From the NCBI GenBank assembly GCA_920105625.2, contig OV050032.1, forward strand, positions 103,462,542-103,526,541: 64,000 nucleotides of DNA. Direction: 5' to 3'. The notes beneath the pieces were generated by a model. The model saw only the letters and a list, made by a program, of their open reading frames with translations. It did no database searches and was not told the origin of the DNA. Shown here in pieces: positions 13,221-24,900 of this stretch; the first letter of the stretch is position 1; every line of letters begins with the position of its first letter. A program made the translations under genes and the position numbers. This stretch comes from Clusia tigrina. Taxonomy: Eukaryota > Arthropoda > Insecta > Diptera > Clusiidae.

Positions 13221-13403
13221 TATGTTGCAAACTTTGATAGGTGTAGGACGTACCGTATAGAAGTTAGGGGCGTTTGAAGTTTTATCAGTCTTTGATTTGG
13301 GACTCAAGGGTAGCATAGCTTAAATTGACAAGAGGCTCGAGTACTTTATTGTCACAAAATTTGAAGGTTTTATGACTATCCAGTAAAAAGTTACAAGCAT
13401 TTG
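13221..13403 (+). repeat. HOR monomer type A (183 bp)
   Basis: This is the first short monomer. It lacks 13 bp between two 'gctt' direct repeats, giving 'catagcttaaattg'. Other markers are 'ttaggggcg', 'cagtctttg', 'gactcaag', 'gctcgag' and 'ttgtcac'. Confidence 0.9.
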
Positions 13404-13599
13404 TATGTTGCAAACTTTGATAGGTGTAGGACGTACCGTAAAGAAGTTAGGGGCGTTTGAAGTTTTATCAGTGTTTGATTTGGGACTCAAGGGTAGCATA
13501 GCTTTGAGCGATGGCTTAAATTGACAAGAGGCTCGGCTACTTCATTGTTACAAAATTTCAAGGTTTTATGACGCTCCAGTAAAAAGTTACAAGCATTTG
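13404..13599 (+). repeat. HOR monomer type B
   Basis: Markers are 'gtaaagaag', 'ttaggggcg', 'gactcaag' and 'gctcggctacttc', the last replacing the XhoI site. It is almost the same as type F, which differs mainly by 'ggtttaatg'. Confidence 0.9.
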
Positions 13600-13795
13600 T
13601 ATGTTGCAAACTTTGATAGGTGTAGGACGTACCGTATAGAAGTTAGGGCCATTTGAAGTTTTATCAGTGTTTGATTTGGGACTCTAGGGTAGCATAGCTT
13701 TGAGCGATGGCTTAAATTGACAAGAGGTTCGGGTACTTTATTGTTACAAAATTTCAAGGTTTTATGACGCTCCAGTGAAAAGTTACAAGCATTTG
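13600..13795 (+). repeat. HOR monomer type C
   Basis: Markers are 'gggccatttg', 'aggttcgggtac' and a 3' 'cagtgaaaag' in place of 'cagtaaaaag'. The same 3' end occurs in H and N. Confidence 0.9.
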
Positions 13796-13991
13796 TATGT
13801 TGCAAACTTTGATAGGTGTAGGAAGTACCGTATAGAAGTTAGGGCCATTTGAAGTTTTATCAGTGTTTGATTTGGTACTCTAGGGTAGCATAGCTTTGAG
13901 CGATGGCTTAAATTGACAAGAGGCTCGAGTACTTTATTGTTACAAAATTTCAAGGTTTTATGACGCTCCAGTAAAAAGTTACAAGCATTTG
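13796..13991 (+). repeat. HOR monomer type D
   Basis: Markers are 'ggaagtacc' (also in O), 'gggccatttg' and the private 'ttggtactctag'. Confidence 0.9.
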
Positions 13992-14174
13992 TATGTTGCA
14001 AACTTTGATAGGTGTAGGACGTACCGTATATAAGTTAGGGGCGTTTGAAGTTTTATCAGTCTTTGATTTGGGATTCAAGGGTAGCATAGCTTAAATTGAG
14101 AAGAGGCTTGAGTACTTTATTGTCACAAAATTTCAAGGTTTTATGACGCTCCAGTAAAAAGTTACAAGCATTTG
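13992..14174 (+). repeat. HOR monomer type E (183 bp)
   Basis: This is the second short monomer, with the same 13-bp deletion as A. Markers are 'gtatataag', 'gggattcaag', 'attgagaagaggcttgag' and 'ttgtcac'. Confidence 0.9.
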
Positions 14175-14370
14175 TATGTTGCAAACTTTGATAGGTGTAG
14201 GACGTACCGTAAAGAAGTTAGGGGCGTTTGAAGTTTTATCAGTGTTTGATTTGGGACTCAAGGGTAGCATAGCTTTGAGCGATGGCTTAAATTGACAAGA
14301 GGCTCGGCTACTTCATTGTTACAAAATTTCAAGGTTTAATGACGCTCCAGTAAAAAGTTACAAGCATTTG
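14175..14370 (+). repeat. HOR monomer type F
   Basis: It is B-like ('gtaaagaag', 'gactcaag', 'gctcggctac') but has 'ggtttaatgacg' near its 3' end. Confidence 0.9.
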
Positions 14371-14566
14371 TATGTTGCAAACTTTGATAGGTGTAGGACG
14401 TACCGTATAGAAGTTAGGGTCGTTTGAAGTTTTATCAGTGTTTGATTTGGGACTCTAGGGTAGCATAGCTTTGAGCGATGGCTTAAACTGACAAGAGGCT
14501 CGAGTACTTTATTGTTACAAAATTTCAAGGTTTTATGACGCTCCAGTAAAAAGTTACAAGCATTTG
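14371..14566 (+). repeat. HOR monomer type G
   Basis: Markers are 'gggtcgtttg' and 'cttaaactgac'. M shares both, but G has 'gcgatggc' where M has 'gcgatcgc'. Confidence 0.9.
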
Positions 14567-14762
14567 AATGTTCCCAACTTTGATAGTTGTAGGACGTACC
14601 GTAAAGAAGTTAGGGCCATTTGAAGTTTTATCAGTGTTTGACTTGAGACTCTAGGGTAGCATAGCTTTGAGCGATGGCTTAAATTGACAAGAGGTTCGAG
14701 TACTTTATTGATACAAAATTTCAAGGTTTTATGACGCTCCAGTGAAAAGTTACAAGCATTTG
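14567..14762 (+). repeat. HOR monomer type H
   Basis: Markers are 'aatgttcccaac', 'gatagttgtagg', 'gacttgagac', 'attgatac' and a 3' 'cagtgaaaag'. It resembles N. Confidence 0.9.
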
Positions 14763-14958
14763 TATGTTGCAAACTTTGATAGGTGTAGGACGTACCGTAT
14801 AGAAGTTAGGGCCATTTGAAGTTTTATCAGTGTTTGATTTGGGACTCTAGGGTAGCATAGCTTTGAGCGATGGCTTAAATTGACAAGAGGCTCGAGTACT
14901 ATATTGTTACAAAATTTCAAGGTTTTATGACGCTCCAGTAAAAAGTTACAAGCATTTG
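14763..14958 (+). repeat. HOR monomer type I
   Basis: It is near the consensus, marked by 'gagtactatattg'. Confidence 0.88.
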
Positions 14959-15153
14959 TATGTTGCGAACTTTGATAGGTGTAGGACTACCGTATAGAAG
15001 TTAGGGGCGTTTGAAGTTTTATCAATGTTTGATTTGGGACTCAAGGGTAGCATAGCTTTGAGCGATAGCTTAAATTGACAAGAGGCTCGAGTACTTTATT
15101 GTTACAAAATTTCAAGGTTTTATGACGCTCCAGTAAAAAGTTACAAGCATTTG
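14959..15153 (+). repeat. HOR monomer type J (195 bp)
   Basis: Markers are 'ttgcgaac', the one-base deletion 'gtaggactaccg', 'atcaatgtttg' and 'gcgatagc'. Confidence 0.9.
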
Positions 15154-15349
15154 TATGTTGCAAACTTTGAGAGGTGTAGGACGTACCGTAAAGAAGTTAG
15201 GGCCATTTGAAGTTTTATCAGTGTTTGATTTGGGACTCTAGGGTAGCATAGCTTTGAGCGATGGCTTAAATTGACAAGAGGCTCGAGTACTTTATTGGTA
15301 CAAAATTTCAAGGTTTTATGACGCTCCAGTAAAAAGTTACAAGCATTTG
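15154..15349 (+). repeat. HOR monomer type K
   Basis: Markers are 'tttgagaggtg', 'gtaaagaag', 'gggccatttg' and 'tattggtac'. Confidence 0.9.
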
Positions 15350-15545
15350 TATGTTGCAAACTTTGATAGGTGTAGGACGTACCGTAAAGAAGTTGGGGGC
15401 GTTTGAAGTTTTATCAGTGTTTGATTTGGGACTCTAGGGTAGCATAGCTTTGAGCGATGGCTTAAATTGACAAGAGGCTCGAGTACTTCATTGTTACAAA
15501 ATTTCAAGGTTTTATGACGGTCCAGTAAAAAGATACAAGCATTTG
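15350..15545 (+). repeat. HOR monomer type L
   Basis: Markers are 'gttgggggcg', 'ctcgagtacttcattg', 'gacggtccag' and a 3' 'aaaaagatac'. Confidence 0.9.
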
Positions 15546-15741
15546 TATGTTGCAAACTTTGATAGGTGTAGGACGTACCGTATAGAAGTTAGGGTCGTTT
15601 GAAGTTTTATCAGTGTTTGATTTGGGACTCTAGGGCAGCATAGCTTTGAGCGATCGCTTAAACTGACAAGAGGCTCGAGTACTTTATTGGTACAAAATTT
15701 CAAGGTTTTATGACGCTCCAGTAAAAAGTTACAAGCATTTG
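15546..15741 (+). repeat. HOR monomer type M, with the 10-bp palindrome
   Basis: Markers are 'gggtcgtttg', 'gggcagcatag', 'agcgatcgct' (a perfect palindrome that contains the 8-bp AsiSI/SgfI site), 'cttaaactgac' and 'tattggtac'. This is the only monomer family with that site, so it occurs once per HOR. Confidence 0.92.
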
Positions 15742-15937
15742 AATGTTGCAAACTTTGATAGGTGTAGGACGTACCGTAAAGAAGTTAGGGCCATTTGAAG
15801 TTTTATCAGTGTTTGATTTGAGACTCTAGGGTAGCATAACTTTGAGCGATGGCTTAAATTGACAAGAGGCTCGAGTACTTTATTGTTACAAAATTTCAAG
15901 GTTTTATGACGCTCCAGTGAAAAGTTACAAGCATTTG
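15742..15937 (+). repeat. HOR monomer type N
   Basis: Markers are 'aatgttgc' at the 5' end, 'gtaaagaag', 'gggccatttg', 'tttgagactc' and a 3' 'cagtgaaaag'. A private change 'gcataac' is present in this copy. Confidence 0.88.
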
Positions 15938-16133
15938 TATGTTGCAAACTTTGATAGGTGTAGGAAGTACCGTATAGAAGTTAGGACCATTTAAAGTTTT
16001 ATCAGTGTTTGATTTGGGACTCTAGGGTAGCATAGCTTTGAGCGATGGCTTAAATTGACAAGAGGCTCGAGTACTTTATTGTTACAAAATTTCAAGGTTT
16101 TATGACGCTCCAGTAAAAAGTTACAAGCATTTG
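15938..16133 (+). repeat. HOR monomer type O
   Basis: Markers are 'ggaagtacc' and 'ttaggaccattt'. The duplicated 16-kb segment starts inside this monomer, at 16031. Confidence 0.9.
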
Positions 16134-19046
16134 TATGTTGCAAACTTTGATAGGTGTAGGACGTACCGTATAGAAGTTAGGGGCGTTTGAAGTTTTATCA
16201 GTCTTTGATTTGGGACTCAAGGGTAGCATAGCTTAAATTGACAAGAGGCTCGAGTACTTTATTGTCACAAAATTTCAAGGTTTTATGACGCTCCAGTAAA
16301 AAGTTACAAGCATTTGTATGTTGCAAACTTTGATAGGTGTAGGACGTACCGTAAAGAAGTTAGGGGCGTTTGAAGTTTTATCAGTGTTTGATTTGGGACT
16401 CAAGGGTAGCATAGCTTTGAGCGATGGCTTAAATTGACAAGAGGCTCGGCTACTTCATTGTTACAAAATTTCAAGGTTTTATGACGCTCCAGTAAAAAGT
16501 TACAAGCATTTGTATGTTGCAAACTTTGATAGGTGTAGGACGTACCGTATAGAAGTTAGGGCCATTTGAAGTTTTATCAGTGTTTGATTTGGGACTCTAG
16601 GGTAGCATAGCTTTGAGCGATGGCTTAAATTGACAAGAGGTTCGGGTACTTTATTGTTACAAAATTTCAAGGTTTTATGACGCTCCAGTGAAAAGTTACA
16701 AGCATTTGTATGTTGCAAACTTTGATAGGTGTAGGAAGTACCGTATAGAAGTTAGGGCCATTTGAAGTTTTATCAGTGTTTGATTTGGTACTCTAGGGTA
16801 GCATAGCTTTGAGCGATGGCTTAAATTGACAAGAGGCTCGAGTACTTTATTGTTACAAAATTTCAAGGTTTTATGACGCTCCAGTAAAAAGTTACAAGCA
16901 TTTGTATGTTGCAAACTTTGATAGGTGTAGGACGTACCGTATATAAGTTAGGGGCGTTTGAAGTTTTATCAGTCTTTGATTTGGGATTCAAGGGTAGCAT
17001 AGCTTAAATTGAGAAGAGGCTTGAGTACTTTATTGTCACAAAATTTCAAGGTTTTATGACGCTCCAGTAAAAAGTTACAAGCATTTGTATGTTGCAAACT
17101 TTGATAGGTGTAGGACGTACCGTAAAGAAGTTAGGGGCGTTTGAAGTTTTATCAGTGTTTGATTTGGGACTCAAGGGTAGCATAGCTTTGAGCGATGGCT
17201 TAAATTGACAAGAGGCTCGGCTACTTCATTGTTACAAAATTTCAAGGTTTAATGACGCTCCAGTAAAAAGTTACAAGCATTTGTATGTTGCAAACTTTGA
17301 TAGGTGTAGGACGTACCGTATAGAAGTTAGGGTCGTTTGAAGTTTTATCAGTGTTTGATTTGGGACTCTAGGGTAGCATAGCTTTGAGCGATGGCTTAAA
17401 CTGACAAGAGGCTCGAGTACTTTATTGTTACAAAATTTCAAGGTTTTATGACGCTCCAGTAAAAAGTTACAAGCATTTGAATGTTCCCAACTTTGATAGT
17501 TGTAGGACGTACCGTAAAGAAGTTAGGGCCATTTGAAGTTTTATCAGTGTTTGACTTGAGACTCTAGGGTAGCATAGCTTTGAGCGATGGCTTAAATTGA
17601 CAAGAGGTTCGAGTACTTTATTGATACAAAATTTCAAGGTTTTATGACGCTCCAGTGACAAGTTACAAGCATTTGTATGTTGCAAACTTTGATAGGTGTA
17701 GGACGTACCGTATAGAAGTTAGGGCCATTTGAAGTTTTATCAGTGTTTGATTTGGGACTCTAGGGTAGCATAGCTTTGAGCGATGGCTTAAATTGACAAG
17801 AGGCTCGAGTACTATATTGTTACCAAATTTCAAGGTTTTATGACGCTCCAGTAAAAAGTTACAAGCATTTGTATGTTGCGAACTTTGATAGGTGTAGGAC
17901 TACCGTATAGAAGTTAGGGGTGTTTGAAGTTTTATCAATGTTTGATTTGGGACTCAAGGGTAGCATAGCTTTGAGCGATAGCTTAAATTGACAAGAGGCT
18001 CGAGTACTTTATTGTTACAAAAGTTCAAGGTTTTATGACGCTCCAGTAAAAAGTTACAAGCATTTGTATGTTGCAAACTTTGAGAGGTGTAGGACGTACC
18101 GTAAAGAAGTTAGGGCCATTTGAAGTTTTATCAGTGTTTGATTTGGGACTCTAGGGTAGCATAGCTTTGAGCGATGGCTTAAATTGACAAGAGGCTCGAG
18201 TACTTTATTGGTACAAAATTTCAAGGTTTTATGACGCTCCAGTAAAAAGTTACAAGCATTTGTATGTTGCAAACTTTGATAGGTGTAGGACGTACCGTAA
18301 AGAAGTTGGGGGCGTTTGAAGTTTTATCAGTGTTTGATTTGGGACTCTAGGGTAGCATAGCTTTGAGCGATGGCTTAAATTGACAAGAGGCTCGAGTACT
18401 TCATTGTTACAAAATTTCAAGGTTTTATGACGGTCCAGTAAAAAGATACAAGCATTTGTATGTTGCAAACTTTGATAGGTGTAGGACGTACCATATAGAA
18501 GTTAGGGTCGTTTGAAGTTTTATCAGTGTTTGATTTGGGACTCTAGGGCAGCATAGCTTTGAGCGATCGCTTAAACTGACAAGAGGCTCGAGTACTTTAT
18601 TGGTACAAAATTTCAAGGTTTTATGACGCTCCAGTAAAAAGTTACAAGCATTTGAATGTTGCAAACTTTGATAGGTGTAGGACGTACCGTAAAGAAGTTA
18701 GGGCCATTTGAAGTTTTATCAGTGTTTGATTTGAGACTCTAGGGTAGCATAGCTTTGAGCGATGGCTTAAATTGACAAGAGGCTCGAGTACTTTATTGTT
18801 ACAAAATTTCAAGGTTTTATGACGCTCCAGTGAAAAGTTACAAGCATTTGTATGTTGCAAACTTTGATAGGTGTAGGAAGTACCGTATAGAAGTTAGGAC
18901 CATTTGAAGTTTTATCAGTGTTTGATTTGGGACTCTAGGGTAGCATAGCTTTGAGCGATGGCTTAAATTAACAAGAGGCTCGAGTACTTTATTGTTACAA
19001 AATTTCAAGGTTTTATGACGCTCCAGTAAAAAGTTACAAGCATTTG
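16134..19046 (+). repeat. 15-monomer HOR, complete copy
   Basis: A full A-to-O series of 2913 bp. Private changes include 'cagtgacaag' in H, 'gttaccaaatttc' in I, 'ggggtgtttg' in J, 'accatatag' in M and 'attaacaag' in O. All of these recur 15985 bp downstream in 32119-35031, which is the key evidence for the long duplication. Confidence 0.95.
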
Positions 19047-21958
19047 TATGTTGCAAACTTTGATAGGTGTAGGACGTACCGTATAGAAGTTAGGGGCGTT
19101 TGAAGTTTTATCAGTTTTTGATTTGGGACTGAAGGGTAGCATAGCTTAAATTGACAAGAGGCTCGAGTACTTTATTGTCAAAAATTTCAAGGTTTTATGA
19201 CGCTCCAGTAAAAAGTTACAAGCATTTGTATGTTGCAAACTTTGATAGGTGTAGGACGTACCGTAAAGAAGTTAGGGGCGTTTGAAGTTTTATCAGTGTT
19301 TGATTTGGGACTCAAGGGTAGCATAGCTTTGAGCGATGGCTTAAATTGACAAGAGGCTCGGCTACTTCATTGTTACAAAATTTCAAGGTTTTATGACGCT
19401 TCAGTAAAAAGTTACAGGCATTTGTATGTTGCAAACTTTGATAGGTGTAGGACGTACCGTATAGAAGTTAGGGCCATTTGAAGTTTTATCAGTGTTTGAT
19501 TTGGGACTCTAGGGTAGCATAGCTTTGAGCGATGGCTTAAATTGACAAGAGGTTCGGGTACTTTATTGTTGCAAAATTTCAAGGTTTTATGACGCTCCAG
19601 TGAAAAGTTACAAGCATTTGTATGTTGCAAACTTTGATAGGTGTAGGAAGTACCGTATAGAAGTTAGGGCCATTTGAAGTTTTATCAGTGTTTGATTTGG
19701 TACTCTAGGGTAGCATAGCTTTGAGCGATGGTTTAAATTGACAAGAGGCTCGAGTACTTTATTGTTACAAAATTTCAAGGTTTTATGACGCTCCAGTAAA
19801 AAGTTACAAGCATTTGTATGTTGCAAACTTTGATAGGTGTAGGACGTACCGTATATAAGTTAGGGGCGTTTGAAGTTTTATCAGTCTTTGATTTGGGATT
19901 CAAGGGTAGCATAGCTTAAATTGAGAAGAGGCTTGAGTACTTTATTGTCACAAAATTTCAAGGTTTTATGACGCTCCAGTAAAAAGTTACAAGCATTTGT
20001 ATGTTGCAAACTTTGATAGGTGTAGGACGTACCGTAAAGAAGTTAGGGGCGTGTGAAGTTTTATCAGTGTTTGATTTGGGACTCTAGGGTAGCATAGCTT
20101 TGAGCGATGGCTTAAATTGACAAGAGGCTCGGCTACTTCATTGTTACAAAATTTCAAGGTTTAATGACGCTCCAGTAAAAAGTTACAAGCATTTGTATGT
20201 TGCAAACTTTGATAGGTGTAGGACGTACCGTATAGAAGTTAGGGTCGGTTGAAGTTTTATCAGTGTTTGATTTGGGACTCTAGGGTAGCATAGCTTTGAG
20301 CGATGGCTTAAACTGACAAGAGGCTCGAGTACTTTATTGTTACAAAATTTCAAGGTTTTATGACGCTCCAGTAAAAAGTTACAAGCATTTGAATGTTCCC
20401 AACTTTGATAGTTGTAGGACGTACCGTAAAGAAGTTAGGGCCATTTGAAGTTTTATCAGTGTTTGACTTGAGACTCTAGGGTAGCATAGCTTTGAGCGAT
20501 GGCTTAAATTGACAAGAGGTTGGAGTACTTTATTGATACAAAATTTCAAGGTTTTATGACGCTCCAGTGAAAAGTTACAAGCATTTGTATGTTGCAAACT
20601 TTGATAGGTGTAGGACGTACCGTATAGAAGTTAGGGCCATTTGAAGTTTTATCAGTGTTTGATTTGGGACTCTATGGTAGCATAGCTTTGAGCGATGGCT
20701 TAAATTGACAAGAGGCTCGAGTACTATATTGTTACAAAATTTCAAGGTTTTATGACGCTCCAGTAAAAAGTTACAAGCATTTGTATGTTGCGAACTTTGA
20801 TAGGTGTAGGACTACCGTATAGAAGTTAGGGGCGTTTGAAGTTTTATCAATGTTTGATTTGGGACTCAAGGGTAGCATAGCTTTGAGCGATAGCTTAAAT
20901 TGACAAGAGGCTCGAGTACTTTATTGTTACAAAATTTCAAGGTTTTATGACGCTCCAGTAAAAAGTTACAAGCATTTGTATGTTGCAAACTTTGAGAGGT
21001 GTAGGACGTACCGTAAAGAAGTTAGGGCCATTTGAAGTTTTATCAGTGTTTGATTTGGGACTCTAGGGTAGCATAGCTTTGAGCGATGGCTTAAATTGAC
21101 AAGAGGCTCGAGTACTTTATTGGTACAAAATTTCAAGGTTTTATGACGCTCCAGTAAAAAGTTACAAGCATTTGTATGTTGCAAACTTTGATAGGTGTAG
21201 GACGTACCGTAAAGAAGTTGGGGGCGTTTGAAGTTTTATCAGTGTTTGATTTGGGACTCTAGGGTAGCATAGCTTTGAGCGATGGCTTAAATTGACAAGA
21301 GGCTCGAGTACTTCATTGTTACAAAATTTCAAGGTTTTATGACGGTCCAGTAAAAAGATACAAGCATTTGTATGTTGCAAACTTTGATAGGTGTAGGACG
21401 TACCGTATAGAAGTTAGGGTCGTTTGAAGTTTTATCAGTGTTTGATTTGGGACTCTAGGGCAGCATAGCTTTGAGCGATCGCTTAAACTGACAAGAGGCT
21501 TGAGTACTTTATTGGTACAAAATTTCAAGGTTTTATGACGCTCCAGTAAAAAGTTACAAGCATTTGAATGTTGCAAACTTTGATAGGTGTAGGACGTACC
21601 GTAAAGAAGTTAGGGCCATTTGAAGTTTTATCAGTGTTTGATTTGAGAATCTAGGGTAGCATAGCTTTGAGCGATGGCTTAAAGTGACAAGAGGCTCGAG
21701 TACTTTATTGTTACAAAATTTCAAGGTTTTATGACGCTCCAGTGAAAAGTTACAAGCATTTGTATGTTGCAAACTTTGATAGGTGTAGGAAGTACCGTAT
21801 AGAAGTTAGGACCATTTGAAGTTTTATCAGTGTTTGATTTGGGACTCTAGGGTAGCATAGCTTTGAGCGATGGCTTAAATTGACAAGAGGTTCGGGTACT
21901 TTATTGTTACAAAATTTCAAGGTTTTATGACGCTCCAGTAAAAAGTTACAAGCATTTG
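19047..21958 (+). repeat. 15-monomer HOR, last regular copy of the first region
   Basis: A-to-O order, 2912 bp; one base is lost in A ('ttgtcaaaaatttc', monomer 182 bp). The closing O monomer ends like C ('aggttcgggtac'), an O/C hybrid, and is followed by B rather than A. Private variants such as 'gactgaagg', 'gcttcag', 'acaggcatt', 'aggttggag' and 'ctatggtag' recur in 35032-37942. Confidence 0.93.
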
Positions 21959-24900
21959 TATGTTGCAAACTTTGATAGGTGTAGGACGTACCGTAAAGAA
22001 GTTAGGGGCGTTTGAAGTTTTATCAGTGTTTGATTTGGGACTCAAGGGTAGCATAGCTTTGAGCGATGGCTTAAATTGACAAGAGGCTCGGCTACTTCAT
22101 TGTTAGAAAATTTCAAGGTTTTATGACGCTCCAGTAAAAAGTTACAAGCATTTGTATGTTGCAAACTTTGATAGGTGTAGGACGTACCGTATAGAAGTTA
22201 GGGCCATTTGAAGTTTTATCAGTGTTTGATTTGGGAGTCTAGGGTAGCATAGCTTTGAGCGATGGCTTAAATTGACAAGAGGTTCGGGTACTTTATTGTT
22301 ACAAAATTTCAAGGTTTTATGACGCTCCAGTGAAAAGTTACAAGCATTTGTATGTTGCAAACTTTGATAGGTGTAGGAAGTACCGTATAGAAGTTAGGGC
22401 CATTTGAAGTTTTATCAGTGTTTGATTTGGTACTCTAGGGTAGCATAGCTTTGAGCGATGGCTTAAATTGACAAGAGGCTCGAGTACTTTATTGTTACAA
22501 AATTTCAAGGTTTTATGACGCTCCAGTAAAAAGTTACAAGCATTTGTATGTTGCAAACTTTGATAGGTGTAGCACGTACCGTAAAGAAGTTAGGGGCGTT
22601 TGAAGTTTTATCAGTGTTTGATTTGGGACTCAAAGGTAGCATAGCTTTGAGCGATGGCTTAAATTGACAAGAGGCTCGGCTACTTCATTGTTACAAAATT
22701 TCAAGGTTTAATGACGCTCCAGTAAAAAGTTACAAGCAGTTGTATGTTGCAAACTTTGATAGGTGTAGGACGTACCGTATAGAAGTTAGGGCCATTTGAA
22801 GTTTTATCAGTGTTTGATTTGGGACTCTAGGGTAGCATAGCTTTGAGCGATGGCTTAAATTGACAAGAGGTTCGGGTACTTTATTGTTACAAAATTTCAA
22901 GGTTTTATGACGCTCCAGTAAAAAGTTACAAGCATTTGTATGTTGCAAACTTTGATAGGTGTAGGACGTACCGTATAGAAGTTAGGGGCGTTTGAAGTTT
23001 TATCAGTCTTTGATTTGGGACTCAAGGGTAGCATAGCTTAAATTGACAAGAGGCTCGAGTACTTTATTGTCACAAAATTTCAAGGTTTTATGACGCTCCA
23101 GTAAAAAGTTACAAGCATTTGTATGTTGCAAACTTTGATAGGTGTAGGACGTACCGTAAAGAAGTTAGGGGCGTTTGAAGTTTTATCAGTGTTTGATTTG
23201 GGACTCAAGGGTAGCATAGCCTTGAGCGATGGCTTAAATTGACAAGAGGCTCGAGTGCTTTATTGTTACAAAATTTCAAGGTTTTATGACGCTCCAGTAA
23301 AAAGTTACAAGCATTTGTATGTTGCAAACTTTGATAGGTGTAGGACGTACCGTATAGAAGTTAGGGGCGTTTGAAGTTTTATCAGTCTTTGATTTGGGAC
23401 TCAAGGGTAGCATAGCTTAAATTGACAAGAGGCTCGAGTACTTTATTGTCACAAAATTTCAAGGTTTTATGACGCTCCAGTAAAAAGTTACAAGCATTTG
23501 TATGTTGCAATCTTTGATAGGTGTAGGACGTACCGTAAAGAAGTTAGGGGCGTTTGAAGTTTTATCAGTGTTTGATTTGGGACTCAAGGGTAGCATAGCT
23601 TTGAGCGATGGCTTAAATTGACAAGAGGCTCGGCTACTTCATTGTTACAAAATTTCAAGGTTTTATGACGCTCCAGTAAAAAGTTACAAGCATTTGTATG
23701 TTGCAAACTTTGATAGGTGTAGGACGTACCGTAAAGAAGTTAGGGGCGTTTGAAGTTTTATCAGTGTTTGATTTGGGACTCAAGGGTAGCATAGCTTTGA
23801 GCGATGGCTTAAATTGACAAGAGGCTCGGCTACTTCATTGTTACAAAATTTCAAGGTTTAATGACGCTCCAGTAAAAAGTTACAAGCATTTGTATGTTGC
23901 AAACTTTGATAGGTGTAGGACGTACCGTATAGAAGTTAGGGCCATTTGAAGTTTTATCAGTGTTTGATTTGGGACTCTAGGGTAGCATAGCTTTGAGCGA
24001 TGGCTTAAATTGACAAGAGGCTCGGGTACTTTATTGTTACAAAATTTCAAGGTTTTATGACCCTCCAGTGAAAAGTTACAAGCATTTGTATGTTGCAAAC
24101 TTTGATAGGTGTAGGACGTACCGTATAGAAGTTAGGGCCATTTGAAGTTTTATCAGTGTTTGATTTGGGACTCTAGGGTAGCATAGCTCTGAGCGATGGC
24201 TTAAATTGACAAGAGGCTCGAGTACTTTATTGTTACAAAATTTCACGGTTTTATGACGCTCCAGTAAAAAGTTACAAGCATTTGTATGTTGCAAACTTTG
24301 ATAGGTGTAGCACGTACCGTAAAGAAGTTAGGGGCGTTTGAAGTTTTATCAGTGTTTGATTTGGGACTCAAAGGTAGCATAGCTTTGAGCGATGGCTTAA
24401 ATTGACAAGAGGCTCGGCTACTTCATTGTTACAAAATTTCAAGGTTTAATGACGCTCCAGTAAAAAGTTACAAGCATTTGTATGTTGCAAACTTTGATAG
24501 GTGTAGGACGTACCGTAAAGAAGTTGGGGGCGTTTGAAGTTTTATCAGTGTTTGATTTGGGACTCTAGGGTAGCATAGCTTTGAGCGATGGCTTAAATTG
24601 ACAAGAGGCTCGAGTACTTCATTGTTACAAAATTTCAAGGTTTTATGACGGTCCAGTAAAAAGATACAAGCATTTGTATGTTGCAAACTTTGATAGGTGT
24701 AGGACGTACCGTATAGAAGTTAGGGTCGTTTGAAGTTTTATCAGTGTTTGATTTGGGACTCTAGGGCAGCATAGCTTTGAGCGATCGCTTAAACTGACAA
24801 GAGGCTCGAGTACTTTATTGGTACAAAATTTCAAGGTTTTATGACGCTCCAGTAAAAAGTTACAAGCATTTGAATGTTGCAAACTTTGATAGGTGTAGGA

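Larger units (their letters stand above)
13221..16133 (+). repeat. 15-monomer HOR, complete copy used as type reference
   Basis: This 2913-bp copy has all fifteen monomers in order, and its individual monomers are listed separately to define types A to O. The copy that follows starts at 16134 with the same series. Internally, N-O-A-B resembles C-D-E-F and M-N resembles G-H. Private changes include 'gactatccag' in A and 'atttaaag' in O. Confidence 0.95.
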
